Part shown: positions 39,244 through 47,088 of the stretch, one piece after another
How the letters are laid out: each line of letters begins with the position of its first letter
Position numbering within the stretch: position 1 is the first letter of the stretch
Made by a program: the position numbers and the translations under genes
From: JBQCHF01 sp051954955
GTDB taxonomy: Bacteria; Actinomycetota; Actinomycetes; Motilibacterales; Motilibacteraceae
NCBI GenBank assembly: GCA_051954955.1
Contig: JBQCHF010000113.1
Location: 1-49,534, forward strand
Length of the DNA stretch: 49,534 nt
Direction: 5' to 3'
The notes under the pieces: model-generated
Told to the model about the DNA's origin: nothing
Database searches by the model: none
Seen by the model: only the letters and a program-made list of their open reading frames with translations

Positions 39244-40035
39244 GTGCGCATCGCGAGGTTCACGCTCCCCGACGTCCGCGGCACCGAGCCCAGGTTCGGC
39301 GTCGTCGAAGGCCCCGAGGGCGACGAGGTCGTCGCCGTCATCGAGGGCGACCCGCTCTACCGGCCGGTGGAGCGCACCGGCGAGGAGCTCAAGCTCGCCG
39401 ACGTCCGCCTGCTCGCGCCGGTCATCCCGCGCAGCAAGGTGATCGGCATCGGCAAGAACTACCGCGACCACGCCGCGGAGATGGGCGGCGAGGCCCCGCC
39501 CGAGCCGCTCATGTTCATCAAGCCCAACACCTCGGTGGTGGGCCCGGACGACGCCGTCGTCTACCCCCGGCAGTCGTCCAACGTGCACTACGAGGGCGAG
39601 CTCGCCGTCGTCATCGGCCGGATCTGCAAGGACGTGCCGCTCGAGCGCGTCGCCGAGGTCGTGCTCGGCTACACCGTCGGCAACGACGTCACCGCCCGCG
39701 ACCTGCAGGCCGGCGACGGCCAGTGGAGCCGGGCCAAGGGCTTCGACACGTTCTGCCCGCTGGGCCCGTGGATCGAGACCGAGATCGACCCGGCGAACCT
39801 CCGCCTCACCACCACCGTGAACGGCGAGGTGAAGCAGGACGGCAGCACCGCGGACATGGTCCACGACGTCGCCAAGCTGGTCGCGCACGCCTCGGAGGCG
39901 TTCACCCTCCTGCCCGGGGACGTCATCCTCACCGGCACCCCCGCGGGCGTCGGCCCGGTCCAGCCCGGCGACACCATGTCCGTCACCATCGAGGGCATCG
40001 GCACCCTGACGAACCGGGTGGTGGCCCGTGACTGA
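39244..40035 (+). CDS. Fumarylacetoacetate hydrolase-family protein
   Basis: The 263-residue protein has the FAH C-terminal domain: IGIGKNYRDHAAEMG, MFIKPNTSVVGPDD, the metal-binding HYEGELAVVIGR, GNDVTARDLQ, KGFDTFCPLGPW and the terminal ILTGTPAGVGPVQPGD. Family members hydrolyse or decarboxylate beta-diketo acids; the substrate is unknown. The GTG start is supported by TAGCCT (39232-39237), which ends 6 nt before it. Its stop lies 8 nt inside gltX, an arrangement common in actinobacteria. Confidence 0.92.
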   Translation: MRIARFTLPDVRGTEPRFGVVEGPEGDEVVAVIEGDPLYRPVERTGEELKLADVRLLAPVIPRSKVIGIGKNYRDHAAEMGGEAPPEPLMFIKPNTSVVGPDDAVVYPRQSSNVHYEGELAVVIGRICKDVPLERVAEVVLGYTVGNDVTARDLQAGDGQWSRAKGFDTFCPLGPWIETEIDPANLRLTTTVNGEVKQDGSTADMVHDVAKLVAHASEAFTLLPGDVILTGTPAGVGPVQPGDTMSVTIEGIGTLTNRVVARD

Positions 40036-41512
40036 CGCGGCGCCGGCCAGCAAGGTCGGTCCCGTCCGCCTGCGCGTGGCCCCTTCGCCCACCGGCGACC
40101 CGCACGTCGGCACCGCCTACATGTCCCTGTTCAACCTGGCGTTCGTGCGCCAGCAGGGCGGCCAGTTCGTGCTGCGCATCGAGGACACCGACCGCGCCCG
40201 CTACCGCGAGGACAGCGAGCAGCAGGTGTTCGACACCCTGCACTGGCTGGGCCTGGACTGGGACGAGGGCCCGGACAAGGGCGGCCCCTTCGCCCCCTAC
40301 CGGCAGTCGGAGCGGCTGGCGAGCTACCAGCCCTACGTCGACAAGCTGCTCGCCGACGGCCACGCCTACCACTGCTGGTGCTCCACCGAGCGGCTGGCGC
40401 AGATGCGCGAGGAGCAGCAGAAGGCAAAGCTGCCCACCGGCTACGACCGGCTCTGCTTCGGCAAGACCCGCGAGGAGCGCGCGCAGCTGCCCGGCTTCAC
40501 CGAGCAGCCGGTCGTGCGCATGCTCATCCCCGACGACGCCCCGACGTCGTTCCGCGACCTCATCCGCGGCGAAGTGAACGCGCCCCGTCCGGACGACCAG
40601 GTGGTCCTCAAGGCCGACGGCTTCCCGACCTACCACCTCGCCTCCGTCGTCGACGACCACGAGATGGCGATCACGCACGTGGTGCGCGGCGAGGAGTGGA
40701 TCTCCAGCACCCCCAAGCACATCCTGCTCTACCGCTGGCTGGGCCTGGAGCCGCCGGCGTTCGCGCACATGCCGCTGCTGCGCAACACCGACAAGTCGAA
40801 GATCTCCAAGCGCAAGAACCCGGCTGCGCGCCTCACCTGGTTCCAGGAGCGCGGCTACCTGCCCGAGGCGCTGCGCAACTTCCTCGCCCTCATGGGCTAT
40901 TCGCTCCCCGACGGGCGCGAGGTGTTCACCTTCCAGGAGATGGTCGACACCTTCGGCTGGGAGCGGATCAACACCGTCGGCCCGGTCTTCGACCTGGACA
41001 AGCTCGACTGGATCAACGGCCACTACATCCGCGAGCTCGCCGTCGACGACCTCGCGGCGCGGATCACCGACCACCTGGTGCGGGCCGGGGTGCTGCCGGC
41101 CGATCCCACCGACGCGCAGCGGGCGCTGGTGCTCGCGGCCACCCCGCTGGTCAACGAGCGCATGCAGGTCCTGTCCGAGGCCGAGACGATGCTCGGGTTC
41201 CTGCTGGTTCCTGAGGACGACTTCGCGGTGGACGAGGACTCGGCCAAGGCCGTGCTCGGCGAGGGCGCCGGCCCGGCGCTGGAGGCCGCACTGGGTGCCC
41301 TCGAGCAGCTGGACGGCTGGGACCACGCCGCGATCGAGGTGGCGCTGCGCGCCGCCCTGGTCGAGGGGCTCGGGCTCAAGCCCAAGCACGCCTTCGGCCC
41401 GGTCCGGGTGGCCGTCACCGGCCGGCGGGTGAGCCCCCCGCTGTTCGAGTCGATCGAGCTGCTGGGCCGCGAGCGCACCCTGCGCCGGCTGCGCGCGGCG
41501 CTCGCGCTCTAG
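40028..41512 (+). CDS. gltX: Glutamyl-tRNA synthetase
   Basis: The 494-residue class-I synthetase has the HIGH-type motif in PSPTGDPHVGTAYMSLFN (residues 19-36) and the KMSKS-type loop KISKR at 258-262. LRIEDTDRARYREDSE and the anticodon-binding C-terminal half are normal. It charges tRNA-Glu, encoded 1.4 kb downstream. If no GlnRS exists in the genome it may also misacylate tRNA-Gln. The GTG start overlaps the FAH gene by 8 bases. Confidence 0.96.
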   Translation: MTDAAPASKVGPVRLRVAPSPTGDPHVGTAYMSLFNLAFVRQQGGQFVLRIEDTDRARYREDSEQQVFDTLHWLGLDWDEGPDKGGPFAPYRQSERLASYQPYVDKLLADGHAYHCWCSTERLAQMREEQQKAKLPTGYDRLCFGKTREERAQLPGFTEQPVVRMLIPDDAPTSFRDLIRGEVNAPRPDDQVVLKADGFPTYHLASVVDDHEMAITHVVRGEEWISSTPKHILLYRWLGLEPPAFAHMPLLRNTDKSKISKRKNPAARLTWFQERGYLPEALRNFLALMGYSLPDGREVFTFQEMVDTFGWERINTVGPVFDLDKLDWINGHYIRELAVDDLAARITDHLVRAGVLPADPTDAQRALVLAATPLVNERMQVLSEAETMLGFLLVPEDDFAVDEDSAKAVLGEGAGPALEAALGALEQLDGWDHAAIEVALRAALVEGLGLKPKHAFGPVRVAVTGRRVSPPLFESIELLGRERTLRRLRAALAL

Positions 41513-41522
41513 CCCCCGGGCG

Positions 41523-42674
41523 ATGGGGGAGCAGCCGCCGCAGCGGCCGGACCCGTGGGTGCCGCCCGCGGGCTGGTCGCCGCAGCAACCGCCGCACGCC
41601 TTTCCTCCGCAGGGGCACGTGCCGTCCCCCGCGCCGCGGGGGTCGCCACCGTGGCCGCCTCCCGGTGCGGTGCCCTGGGGTGCGCCGCCGGTGAGTGCGG
41701 CGCTCGATGCCGACCGTCCCTACGCCCGCGCTCCGCACCCCGCGCCCGAGCCCTACCCGCGCCTGCTGCGCACGCCGCGCTGGCGCTGGTGGCGCCCGGT
41801 CCTGGGGATGCTCCTCGGTGTGGCCGTCCTGACCGTCCTGGGGCTCGGCGTCGTCGTCGCGGCCTCGCTCGCGGAGGCGGTGCGCACCGGGTCGCTGCCG
41901 GGTGAGTCGGCCCTGCAGGACTTCTCCGACCCGCTGGTGCTGCTGGCCAACAACCTCCTGCTCGCCGCGCTCATCCCGGCGGCGCTGCTCGCTGTGCTGG
42001 TCCTGCACCGGGAACGCCCCAGCTGGCTGTTCTCCGTGCTCGGCCGGCTGCGCTGGGGGCTGCTGTGGCGCTTCGCCCTGCTGGCGGTCGGCACCACCCT
42101 GCTGGGCGGCGCCGTCGGCTCGCTCCTGCCCGGCCTGGACACCACCGGCGACGCCGGCAGCACCGTCGACGGCGGACGGCTGGCCGCGCAGCTCGCGGTC
42201 ATCCTGCTCAGCACGCCACTGCAGGCCGCGGGGGAGGAGTTCGGCTTCCGCGGCTACCTCACCCAGGCCATCGCCGGCTACGGCCGCTCCCGGCTGGCCG
42301 GCCCGCTGGTCGCCGGCGCGGTCACCTCGCTGCTGTTCGCTCTGGCCCACGGCGGCCAGGCGCCGCTGCTGTTCGCCGACCGCTTCGCCTTCGGCGCCCT
42401 CGCCGCCTGGCTGGTGTGGCGCACGGGGGGCCTGGAGGCCTCCATCGCGCTGCACACCGTCAACAACCTGCTCGCGCTCGGCTCGGCGGCACTGGCCGGG
42501 GCCCTGTCCCAGAGCATCGACGCGACGGACATGCCGTGGCAGGCCTTCGTCGTCGACGTGGGCTCGCTGCTGCTGTTCGCCGCGCTCGCCGACCGGTGGG
42601 CCCGGCGTCGCGGTGCGGCCCGGCTGAGCACCCCCGCGGCGCCGACTTTGGAGGTCGCCCCGCCCATCGGCTAG
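41523..42674 (+). CDS. CPBP-family intramembrane glutamic protease
   Basis: The 383-residue protein has a long Pro/Ala-rich cytoplasmic N-terminus (about 85 residues, WVPPAGWSPQQPPHAF) and then six to eight membrane helices. The CPBP motif is present: Glu238-Glu239 and Arg244 in GEEFGFRGYL, His276 in ALAHGG, and a late IALHTVNN. Such Rce1-like proteases process membrane-bound substrates or bacteriocin-type peptides; the target is unknown. It begins 10 nt after the gltX stop, so it is probably co-transcribed. The two tRNA genes follow. Confidence 0.9.
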   Translation: MGEQPPQRPDPWVPPAGWSPQQPPHAFPPQGHVPSPAPRGSPPWPPPGAVPWGAPPVSAALDADRPYARAPHPAPEPYPRLLRTPRWRWWRPVLGMLLGVAVLTVLGLGVVVAASLAEAVRTGSLPGESALQDFSDPLVLLANNLLLAALIPAALLAVLVLHRERPSWLFSVLGRLRWGLLWRFALLAVGTTLLGGAVGSLLPGLDTTGDAGSTVDGGRLAAQLAVILLSTPLQAAGEEFGFRGYLTQAIAGYGRSRLAGPLVAGAVTSLLFALAHGGQAPLLFADRFAFGALAAWLVWRTGGLEASIALHTVNNLLALGSAALAGALSQSIDATDMPWQAFVVDVGSLLLFAALADRWARRRGAARLSTPAAPTLEVAPPIG

Positions 42675-42707
42675 ACTCCCCGTGTTCGGCCGCGAGACCG
42701 AACCCCT

Positions 42708-42779
42708 TGGGGTATGGGGTAATTGGCAGCCCGACGGATTCTGGCTCCGTTAGTCTAGGTTCGAGTCCTGGTACCCCAG
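42708..42779 (+). tRNA. tRNA-Gln (anticodon CTG)
   Basis: The acceptor TGGGGTA pairs with TACCCCA, with discriminator G. The anticodon arm ACGGA-TTCTGGC-TCCGT holds CTG, and the T loop is GGTTCGAGTCC-like. The first base is T, as in other tRNA-Gln. CCA is not encoded. Confidence 0.96.
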
Positions 42780-42880
42780 CTCGGCACGAATTCGAAGGCA
42801 GGCCTTGCGGTCTGCTACGGTTCGTGCCCGTCGCCTGTGCGCAGGTGGCGGATGCAGTACCGATCAGCACCATCGAGCAA

Positions 42881-42953
42881 GGCCCCGTTGTGTAGCGGCC
42901 TAGCACGCCGCCCTCTCAAGGCGGTAGCGCCGGTTCGAATCCGGTCGGGGCTA
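42881..42953 (+). tRNA. tRNA-Glu (anticodon CTC)
   Basis: The acceptor GGCCCCG pairs with CGGGGCT (one G-T at the end), with discriminator A. The anticodon arm CCGCC-CTCTCAA-GGCGG gives CTC. The D arm is GTGT/GCAC and the T loop TTCGAAT. CCA is not encoded. It follows tRNA-Gln by about 100 nt and is followed at once by a strong hairpin. Confidence 0.96.
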
Positions 42954-42960
42954 CGAGATC

Positions 42961-42993
42961 GAAGGCCCCCTCCCCGTGCGGGAGGGGGCCTTC
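42961..42993 (+). terminator. Strong hairpin terminator after tRNA-Glu
   Basis: GAAGGCCCCCTCCC (42961-42974) pairs perfectly with GGGAGGGGGCCTTC (42980-42993) around CGTGC, 7 nt after the tRNA. There is no long T-tract, which is usual in such GC-rich genomes. Confidence 0.88.
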
Positions 42994-43475
42994 GGCGTCT
43001 GCGGGCGTGCTCCGGCCCTGCTCACATCCCCGCGCGGGTCAGGTCCGGCGAGTTGCGTCATGCTCGCGCGAAAGGCGGCTGGTGACGGCGGCGGTTGCCG
43101 CTGAGCGCCGGTCCTGCCGGCCGCTTCCGCAGAGTGTGAACCTCGTTGCACGTTTCCTCGGTGCGCCGCTGTTCTATGGCGACACTCTGGGCCGCTCGAA
43201 GATCGACTGGAACGCAGATGCGCGACCCGCCGGCGCGTCGTGCAGCAGCCCTCCAGTTGAACGGGGGGACAGCCTCGAACCCTCTGTGCGCCCCGCGAAC
43301 CGACGGCCGGCCGCGGCTGCCGCGCCCCGCCGTCACCAGCGCCTTTGATCTTGACGCGCAGCTCCCCAGGCTCACCGACGTCGGGGTCCCCGATGCTCCT
43401 CCCCGCCCGCGTGCCACAGGTCCCTGGGCGGGCCGGCCACGCTGGGTGAGGATCGGCGGGTGGGAGGTGGCCGCC
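42994..43475. other. 482-bp intergenic stretch without a recognisable gene
   Basis: I see no convincing coding frame. Frames on both strands have Arg/Pro/Ser-rich shadow composition. The central part (about 43140-43270) is less GC-rich than the genes around it. A short string GCCGTCACCAGCGCC(T/G)TTGA at 43330 also occurs at 21756 in another intergenic gap, and a looser form at 304. It may hold decayed sequence or an unrecognised RNA. Confidence 0.4.
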
Positions 43476-44174
43476 ATGAGGTCGCTGCTCGTCGTCCCCG
43501 TCGCCCTGCTGGTGCTGCTGGTGGGCGTGCCGCTGCTCACCCACCGCGACAACACCCGGCGGGGCCTGGCGCTGCGCCGTGCCGCGCTCGGCTGGGCCGC
43601 CGTGGTCGTGCTGTTCACGACAGCCTTCGGGGCCGGCGAGTCGATGACCGACCCCGGTGGCGCGGCGGGGGTCGGACTGGCGCTCGCCGTGGTCCTGCCC
43701 GTCGTCGCCCTCGTCCTGCTCGCGCTGCTGCGCCCTGGATGGGCCGCGCCGCTGCTCGTGGTGCTGACCCCGATCGCCGCGGCCGGCGCGGTATGGCTGG
43801 CGTTCGCCGGGAGCGGGCTGCGGGCCTGGCAGGACGATCACGGGCCGGTGCTCGCCGTCGCGGTGTTCGTGGTGGGCGCCGGCGCCTCGGCCCTGGGCTG
43901 GCACCGGCCCGGGCTCGCCGCGGCCCTGCTGCTGGTGCTGGGTCTGCTTCCGCTGCTGGCGCAGGCGCTGGCCGACCGGCGGGAGAACCTGTTGGGCGCG
44001 TCCACCGCCTGGCTCACCGTGCCGGCCGCGGTCACCGGCGTGGTGTACCTCGTGGCCGCACTGATGGGCGGCCCGCTCCGGGGCGGCACGGGCGCGGCCG
44101 GGCCCGGCCCCAGCGCGGGCGACGAGGGCGAGCCCGACCGTGCTCAGGTCCGGCCGAGCGAGGTGCCGCGGTAG
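43476..44174 (+). CDS. Polytopic membrane protein of unknown function
   Basis: The 232-residue protein has about six or seven hydrophobic helices (SLLVVPVALLVLLVGVPLLT; LGWAAVVVLFTTAFGAGESM; GLALAVVLPVVALVLLALL; VLAVAVFVVGAGASALGWH; and others) and an acidic, Gly/Pro-rich tail. GGGAGG lies before the ATG. Its last 31 bases overlap the 3' end of the convergent amidase gene. I recognise no family. Confidence 0.72.
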   Translation: MRSLLVVPVALLVLLVGVPLLTHRDNTRRGLALRRAALGWAAVVVLFTTAFGAGESMTDPGGAAGVGLALAVVLPVVALVLLALLRPGWAAPLLVVLTPIAAAGAVWLAFAGSGLRAWQDDHGPVLAVAVFVVGAGASALGWHRPGLAAALLLVLGLLPLLAQALADRRENLLGASTAWLTVPAAVTGVVYLVAALMGGPLRGGTGAAGPGPSAGDEGEPDRAQVRPSEVPR

Positions 44175-45670
44175 GGCGCCGGGTTGACCTCCCACGGCGT
44201 GCGCCGGTGCCGCGTCGCCTGCTCGTAGGCGTGGGCCAGCGCGAGCAGTCGGGCGTCGCCCCAGCGCGGGCCGACCAGCATCAGGCCGACCGGACGTCGC
44301 CCCTGCGCGGTGTAGCCGGCGGGCACCACCACGCTGGGGCAGCCGGCCCGCGCGGCCCACGAGCAGCCGCTCGCACCGGCGAACACCAGCGCCTCGACGT
44401 CGTGGCCGCGCAGCGCCGCCTCGATGCCGTGCGTGCGGGTGCGCTCGACGTCGGCGGCGCGGCGGGCCAGGTGCACCTGCCCCTGCCCCGCGTGGTCGAT
44501 GGCGAGGGCCGCGTCCACATGAGTCTGGCCGTACTTGAGCGCGACGTCGGCGTGCGCCCGGTTCCACTCGGCCAGCTCGCGCAGCGACCGGATGGGCGCC
44601 CCCTCCGGCAGCCGGGCCAGGTAGGCGTCCACGTCGCGGCCGAACTCGTGGTGCAGCACGGCCAGCTCGGGCTCCCACGGTGGCTGCGGCATGGTGACGC
44701 CCTCGACGAGGACGGTCCCCGCGGCGCGCAGCTCCTCGACCGCGCGCTCGTGCACCTCGCGCTGCCCGTCGGCCAGGTCGGCCGGCGGGTCCACCACGCC
44801 GAGCCGAGCGCCGCGCAGGGCGTCCGCGCTCAGTGCCGCGACGTAGTCGACCTCCGACGCCGCGTCGGAGGTGGCCGGGTCGTCGGCGTCCGGGCCGGCG
44901 ATCGCGGTGAGCAGCGCGGCGGCGTCGGCCACCGTGCGGGCCATCGGGCCGGCCGTGTCCTGGCTGCTGGCGATGGGGAGGATGCCGGTCCGGCTCACCA
45001 GGCCCAGCGTCGGCTTGAACCCGACGAGGGACTGGTGGTCGGCCGGCGAGGTGATCGACCCGTCGGTCTCGCTGCCGACGGCCACCGCCGCCAGACCGAG
45101 CGCGACCGCCGCGCCGGATCCGCTCGAGGAGCCGCTCGGCGTCACCGACGTGTCGTAGGGGTTGAGCACCTGGCCGCCCAGGGAGGAGTAGCCGCTGGGC
45201 ATCCCCTCGGTCATGAAGTTGGCCAGCTCGGTGAGGTTCGTCTTGCCCAGCACGACGGCGCCCGCTTCCCGCAGGCGAGCCACCAGCGGGGCGTCGACGG
45301 CGGGGACCGACGCGGCGAGCGCGACGGTCCCCGCGGTGGTGGGCACCCCGGCGACGTCGACGTTGTCCTTCACCAGCACCGGCACGCCGTCCAGCCGTCC
45401 GCGCACACCGCCGGACGTGCGCCGGGCGTCGGAGGCCTCCGCCTGCTCCAGCGCGTCGGGGCAGACGCAACGGATCGACGTGATGCCGGGCCCGTTGCGG
45501 TCCACCGCCTCGATCCGAGCCAGATAGGCGCGCGCCAGCTCGACGGCGGTGGTGCGGCCGGCGGCCAGGGCGTCGGCGAGCTCTGCCACGGTGGCCACCC
45601 CGAGGTCGAGGCCGGCCGGGCGGGGGAGTGCGGAGGGCAGCGGTGCGGTCACGGCCGCAGAGCATGGCAT
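44144..45670 (-). CDS. Amidase-signature family hydrolase
   Basis: The 508-residue protein has the Ser-Ser-Lys triad region: Lys101 in VLVKDNVDVAG, the Ser/Gly-rich stretch TPSGSSSGSG at about 177-186 and the nucleophile Ser205 in SETDGSI. A C-terminal RPVGLMLVGPRWGDARLLAL is typical. The residues after the nucleophile read TSPAD rather than the common GPA/CPA form. Its substrate amide is unknown; there is no signal peptide. The ATG at 45670 is the longest start, and a GTG six codons later is equally possible. Confidence 0.88.
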   Translation of the reverse strand: MPCSAAVTAPLPSALPRPAGLDLGVATVAELADALAAGRTTAVELARAYLARIEAVDRNGPGITSIRCVCPDALEQAEASDARRTSGGVRGRLDGVPVLVKDNVDVAGVPTTAGTVALAASVPAVDAPLVARLREAGAVVLGKTNLTELANFMTEGMPSGYSSLGGQVLNPYDTSVTPSGSSSGSGAAVALGLAAVAVGSETDGSITSPADHQSLVGFKPTLGLVSRTGILPIASSQDTAGPMARTVADAAALLTAIAGPDADDPATSDAASEVDYVAALSADALRGARLGVVDPPADLADGQREVHERAVEELRAAGTVLVEGVTMPQPPWEPELAVLHHEFGRDVDAYLARLPEGAPIRSLRELAEWNRAHADVALKYGQTHVDAALAIDHAGQGQVHLARRAADVERTRTHGIEAALRGHDVEALVFAGASGCSWAARAGCPSVVVPAGYTAQGRRPVGLMLVGPRWGDARLLALAHAYEQATRHRRTPWEVNPAPYRGTSLGRT

Positions 45671-45834
45671 GGCGCGCGAGCGTCCGCGCGAACGGATCGG
45701 TCATCCGCGCTGAGCACCGCGACCATTGGCGCGGCGGCTGGTGACCGGTGAGGCTGGGCCCGCGGGGCGTCGCGCCCTGCCGCACGATCGGCACAGCGAC
45801 CGGCACAGCGACTCGCAGAGCAAGGAGACCCAGG

Positions 45835-47052
45835 ATGAGCGGACCGGCCACCGAGGCCTTCGTCTTCGACGCCGTGCGCACCCCGCGCGGCAAGGGCAAG
45901 CCGGGCGGCGCCCTCTACGGCACCAAGCCGGTCGACCTCGCCTCCGGGCTGCTCGCCGCCCTCGCGCAGCGCAACGACCTGGACACCAGCCAGGTCGACG
46001 ACGTGGTGCTCGGCTGCGTCACCCCGATCGGCGACCAGGGCGCCGACATCGCCCGCACCGCGGTGCTCACCGCCGGGTGGGACCTGCGCCCGGCCGGCGT
46101 GCAGGTGAACCGGTTCTGCGCCTCCGGGCTGGAGGCGTTCAACCTGGCCGCGATGAAGGTGCGCTCGGGCTTCGAGGACCTCGTGGTCGCCGGCGGGGTG
46201 GAGTCGATGTCGCGGGTGCCGATGGGCAGCGACGGCGGCGCCTGGGTGCTGGACCCGGCCACCAACCTGGACACCAACTTCGTCCCGCAGGGCATCTCCG
46301 CGGACCTCATCGCCACCCTGGAGGGCTTCACCCGCGAGGACGTCGACGCCTTCGCGGTGGCCAGCCAGCAGAAGGCGTCGACGGCGTGGGCCGACGGGCG
46401 CTTCGCCCGGACCGTCGTCCCGGTGCGCGACCTCAACGGCACCCTGGTGCTCGATCACGACGAGCTGGTGCGGCCCGAGACCTCGATGGACACCCTGGCC
46501 AAGCTCAAGCCCAGCTTCGAGATGCCGGGCTCGTTCGGCTTCGACGACACCGCCCTGCGCGTCTACCCCTACGCCGAGCGGATCGAGCACGTGCACCACG
46601 CCGGCAACTCTTCCGGCATTGTCGACGGCGCGGCCGCGATCCTCGTCGGCAGTGAGGAGAAGGGCCGTGAGCTCGGCCTCACGGCGCGGGCCCGGGTGGT
46701 CAGTGCGGCTGTCGTCGGGAGCGAGCCGACCATCATGCTCACCGGCCCGGCGCCGGCCGCCCGCAAGGCGCTGGACAAGGCCGGGCTCACCGTGGACGAC
46801 ATCGACCTCTTCGAGGTGAACGAGGCGTTCGCCGCGGTGGTGCTCAAGTTCCTGCGGGACATGGACGTGCCGGCGGAGAAGGTGAACGTGAACGGCGGGG
46901 CCATCGCGATGGGGCATCCCCTGGGCGCCACCGGCGCGATCATCCTGTCCACGCTCATCGACGAGCTCGAGCGGCGCGACCTGCGCCGGGGCCTGGCCAC
47001 CCTGTGCGTGGGCGGCGGCATGGGCATCGCCACCATCGTCGAGCGCGTCTGA
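45835..47052 (+). CDS. fadA: Acetyl-CoA C-acyltransferase (thiolase)
   Basis: The 405-residue thiolase has the acylated Cys95 (NRFCASGLEAFNLAAMK), GGVESMSRVPM, the catalytic His in AMGHPLGATGA and the second Cys in LCVGGGMGIATI. It cleaves 3-ketoacyl-CoA at the end of each beta-oxidation round. CAAGGAGACCCAGG precedes the ATG. It lies 36 nt before fadB, as in other two-gene fad operons. Confidence 0.94.
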   Translation: MSGPATEAFVFDAVRTPRGKGKPGGALYGTKPVDLASGLLAALAQRNDLDTSQVDDVVLGCVTPIGDQGADIARTAVLTAGWDLRPAGVQVNRFCASGLEAFNLAAMKVRSGFEDLVVAGGVESMSRVPMGSDGGAWVLDPATNLDTNFVPQGISADLIATLEGFTREDVDAFAVASQQKASTAWADGRFARTVVPVRDLNGTLVLDHDELVRPETSMDTLAKLKPSFEMPGSFGFDDTALRVYPYAERIEHVHHAGNSSGIVDGAAAILVGSEEKGRELGLTARARVVSAAVVGSEPTIMLTGPAPAARKALDKAGLTVDDIDLFEVNEAFAAVVLKFLRDMDVPAEKVNVNGGAIAMGHPLGATGAIILSTLIDELERRDLRRGLATLCVGGGMGIATIVERV

Positions 47053-47088
47053 CGCCGGATCCGTTCTTCCACAAGGAGTTCTGCACTG

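Noticed and set aside
43058..43618. Minus-strand frame of 186 codons in the gap after tRNA-Glu
   Set aside because: Ser/Arg/Pro-rich without motifs; it overlaps the start of a better-supported membrane-protein gene.
43834..43856. GATCACGGGCCGGTG resembling the GATC-type repeat
   Set aside because: It lies inside the membrane-protein coding sequence, lacks the GGAACG edge and the second arm, and has no hairpin.
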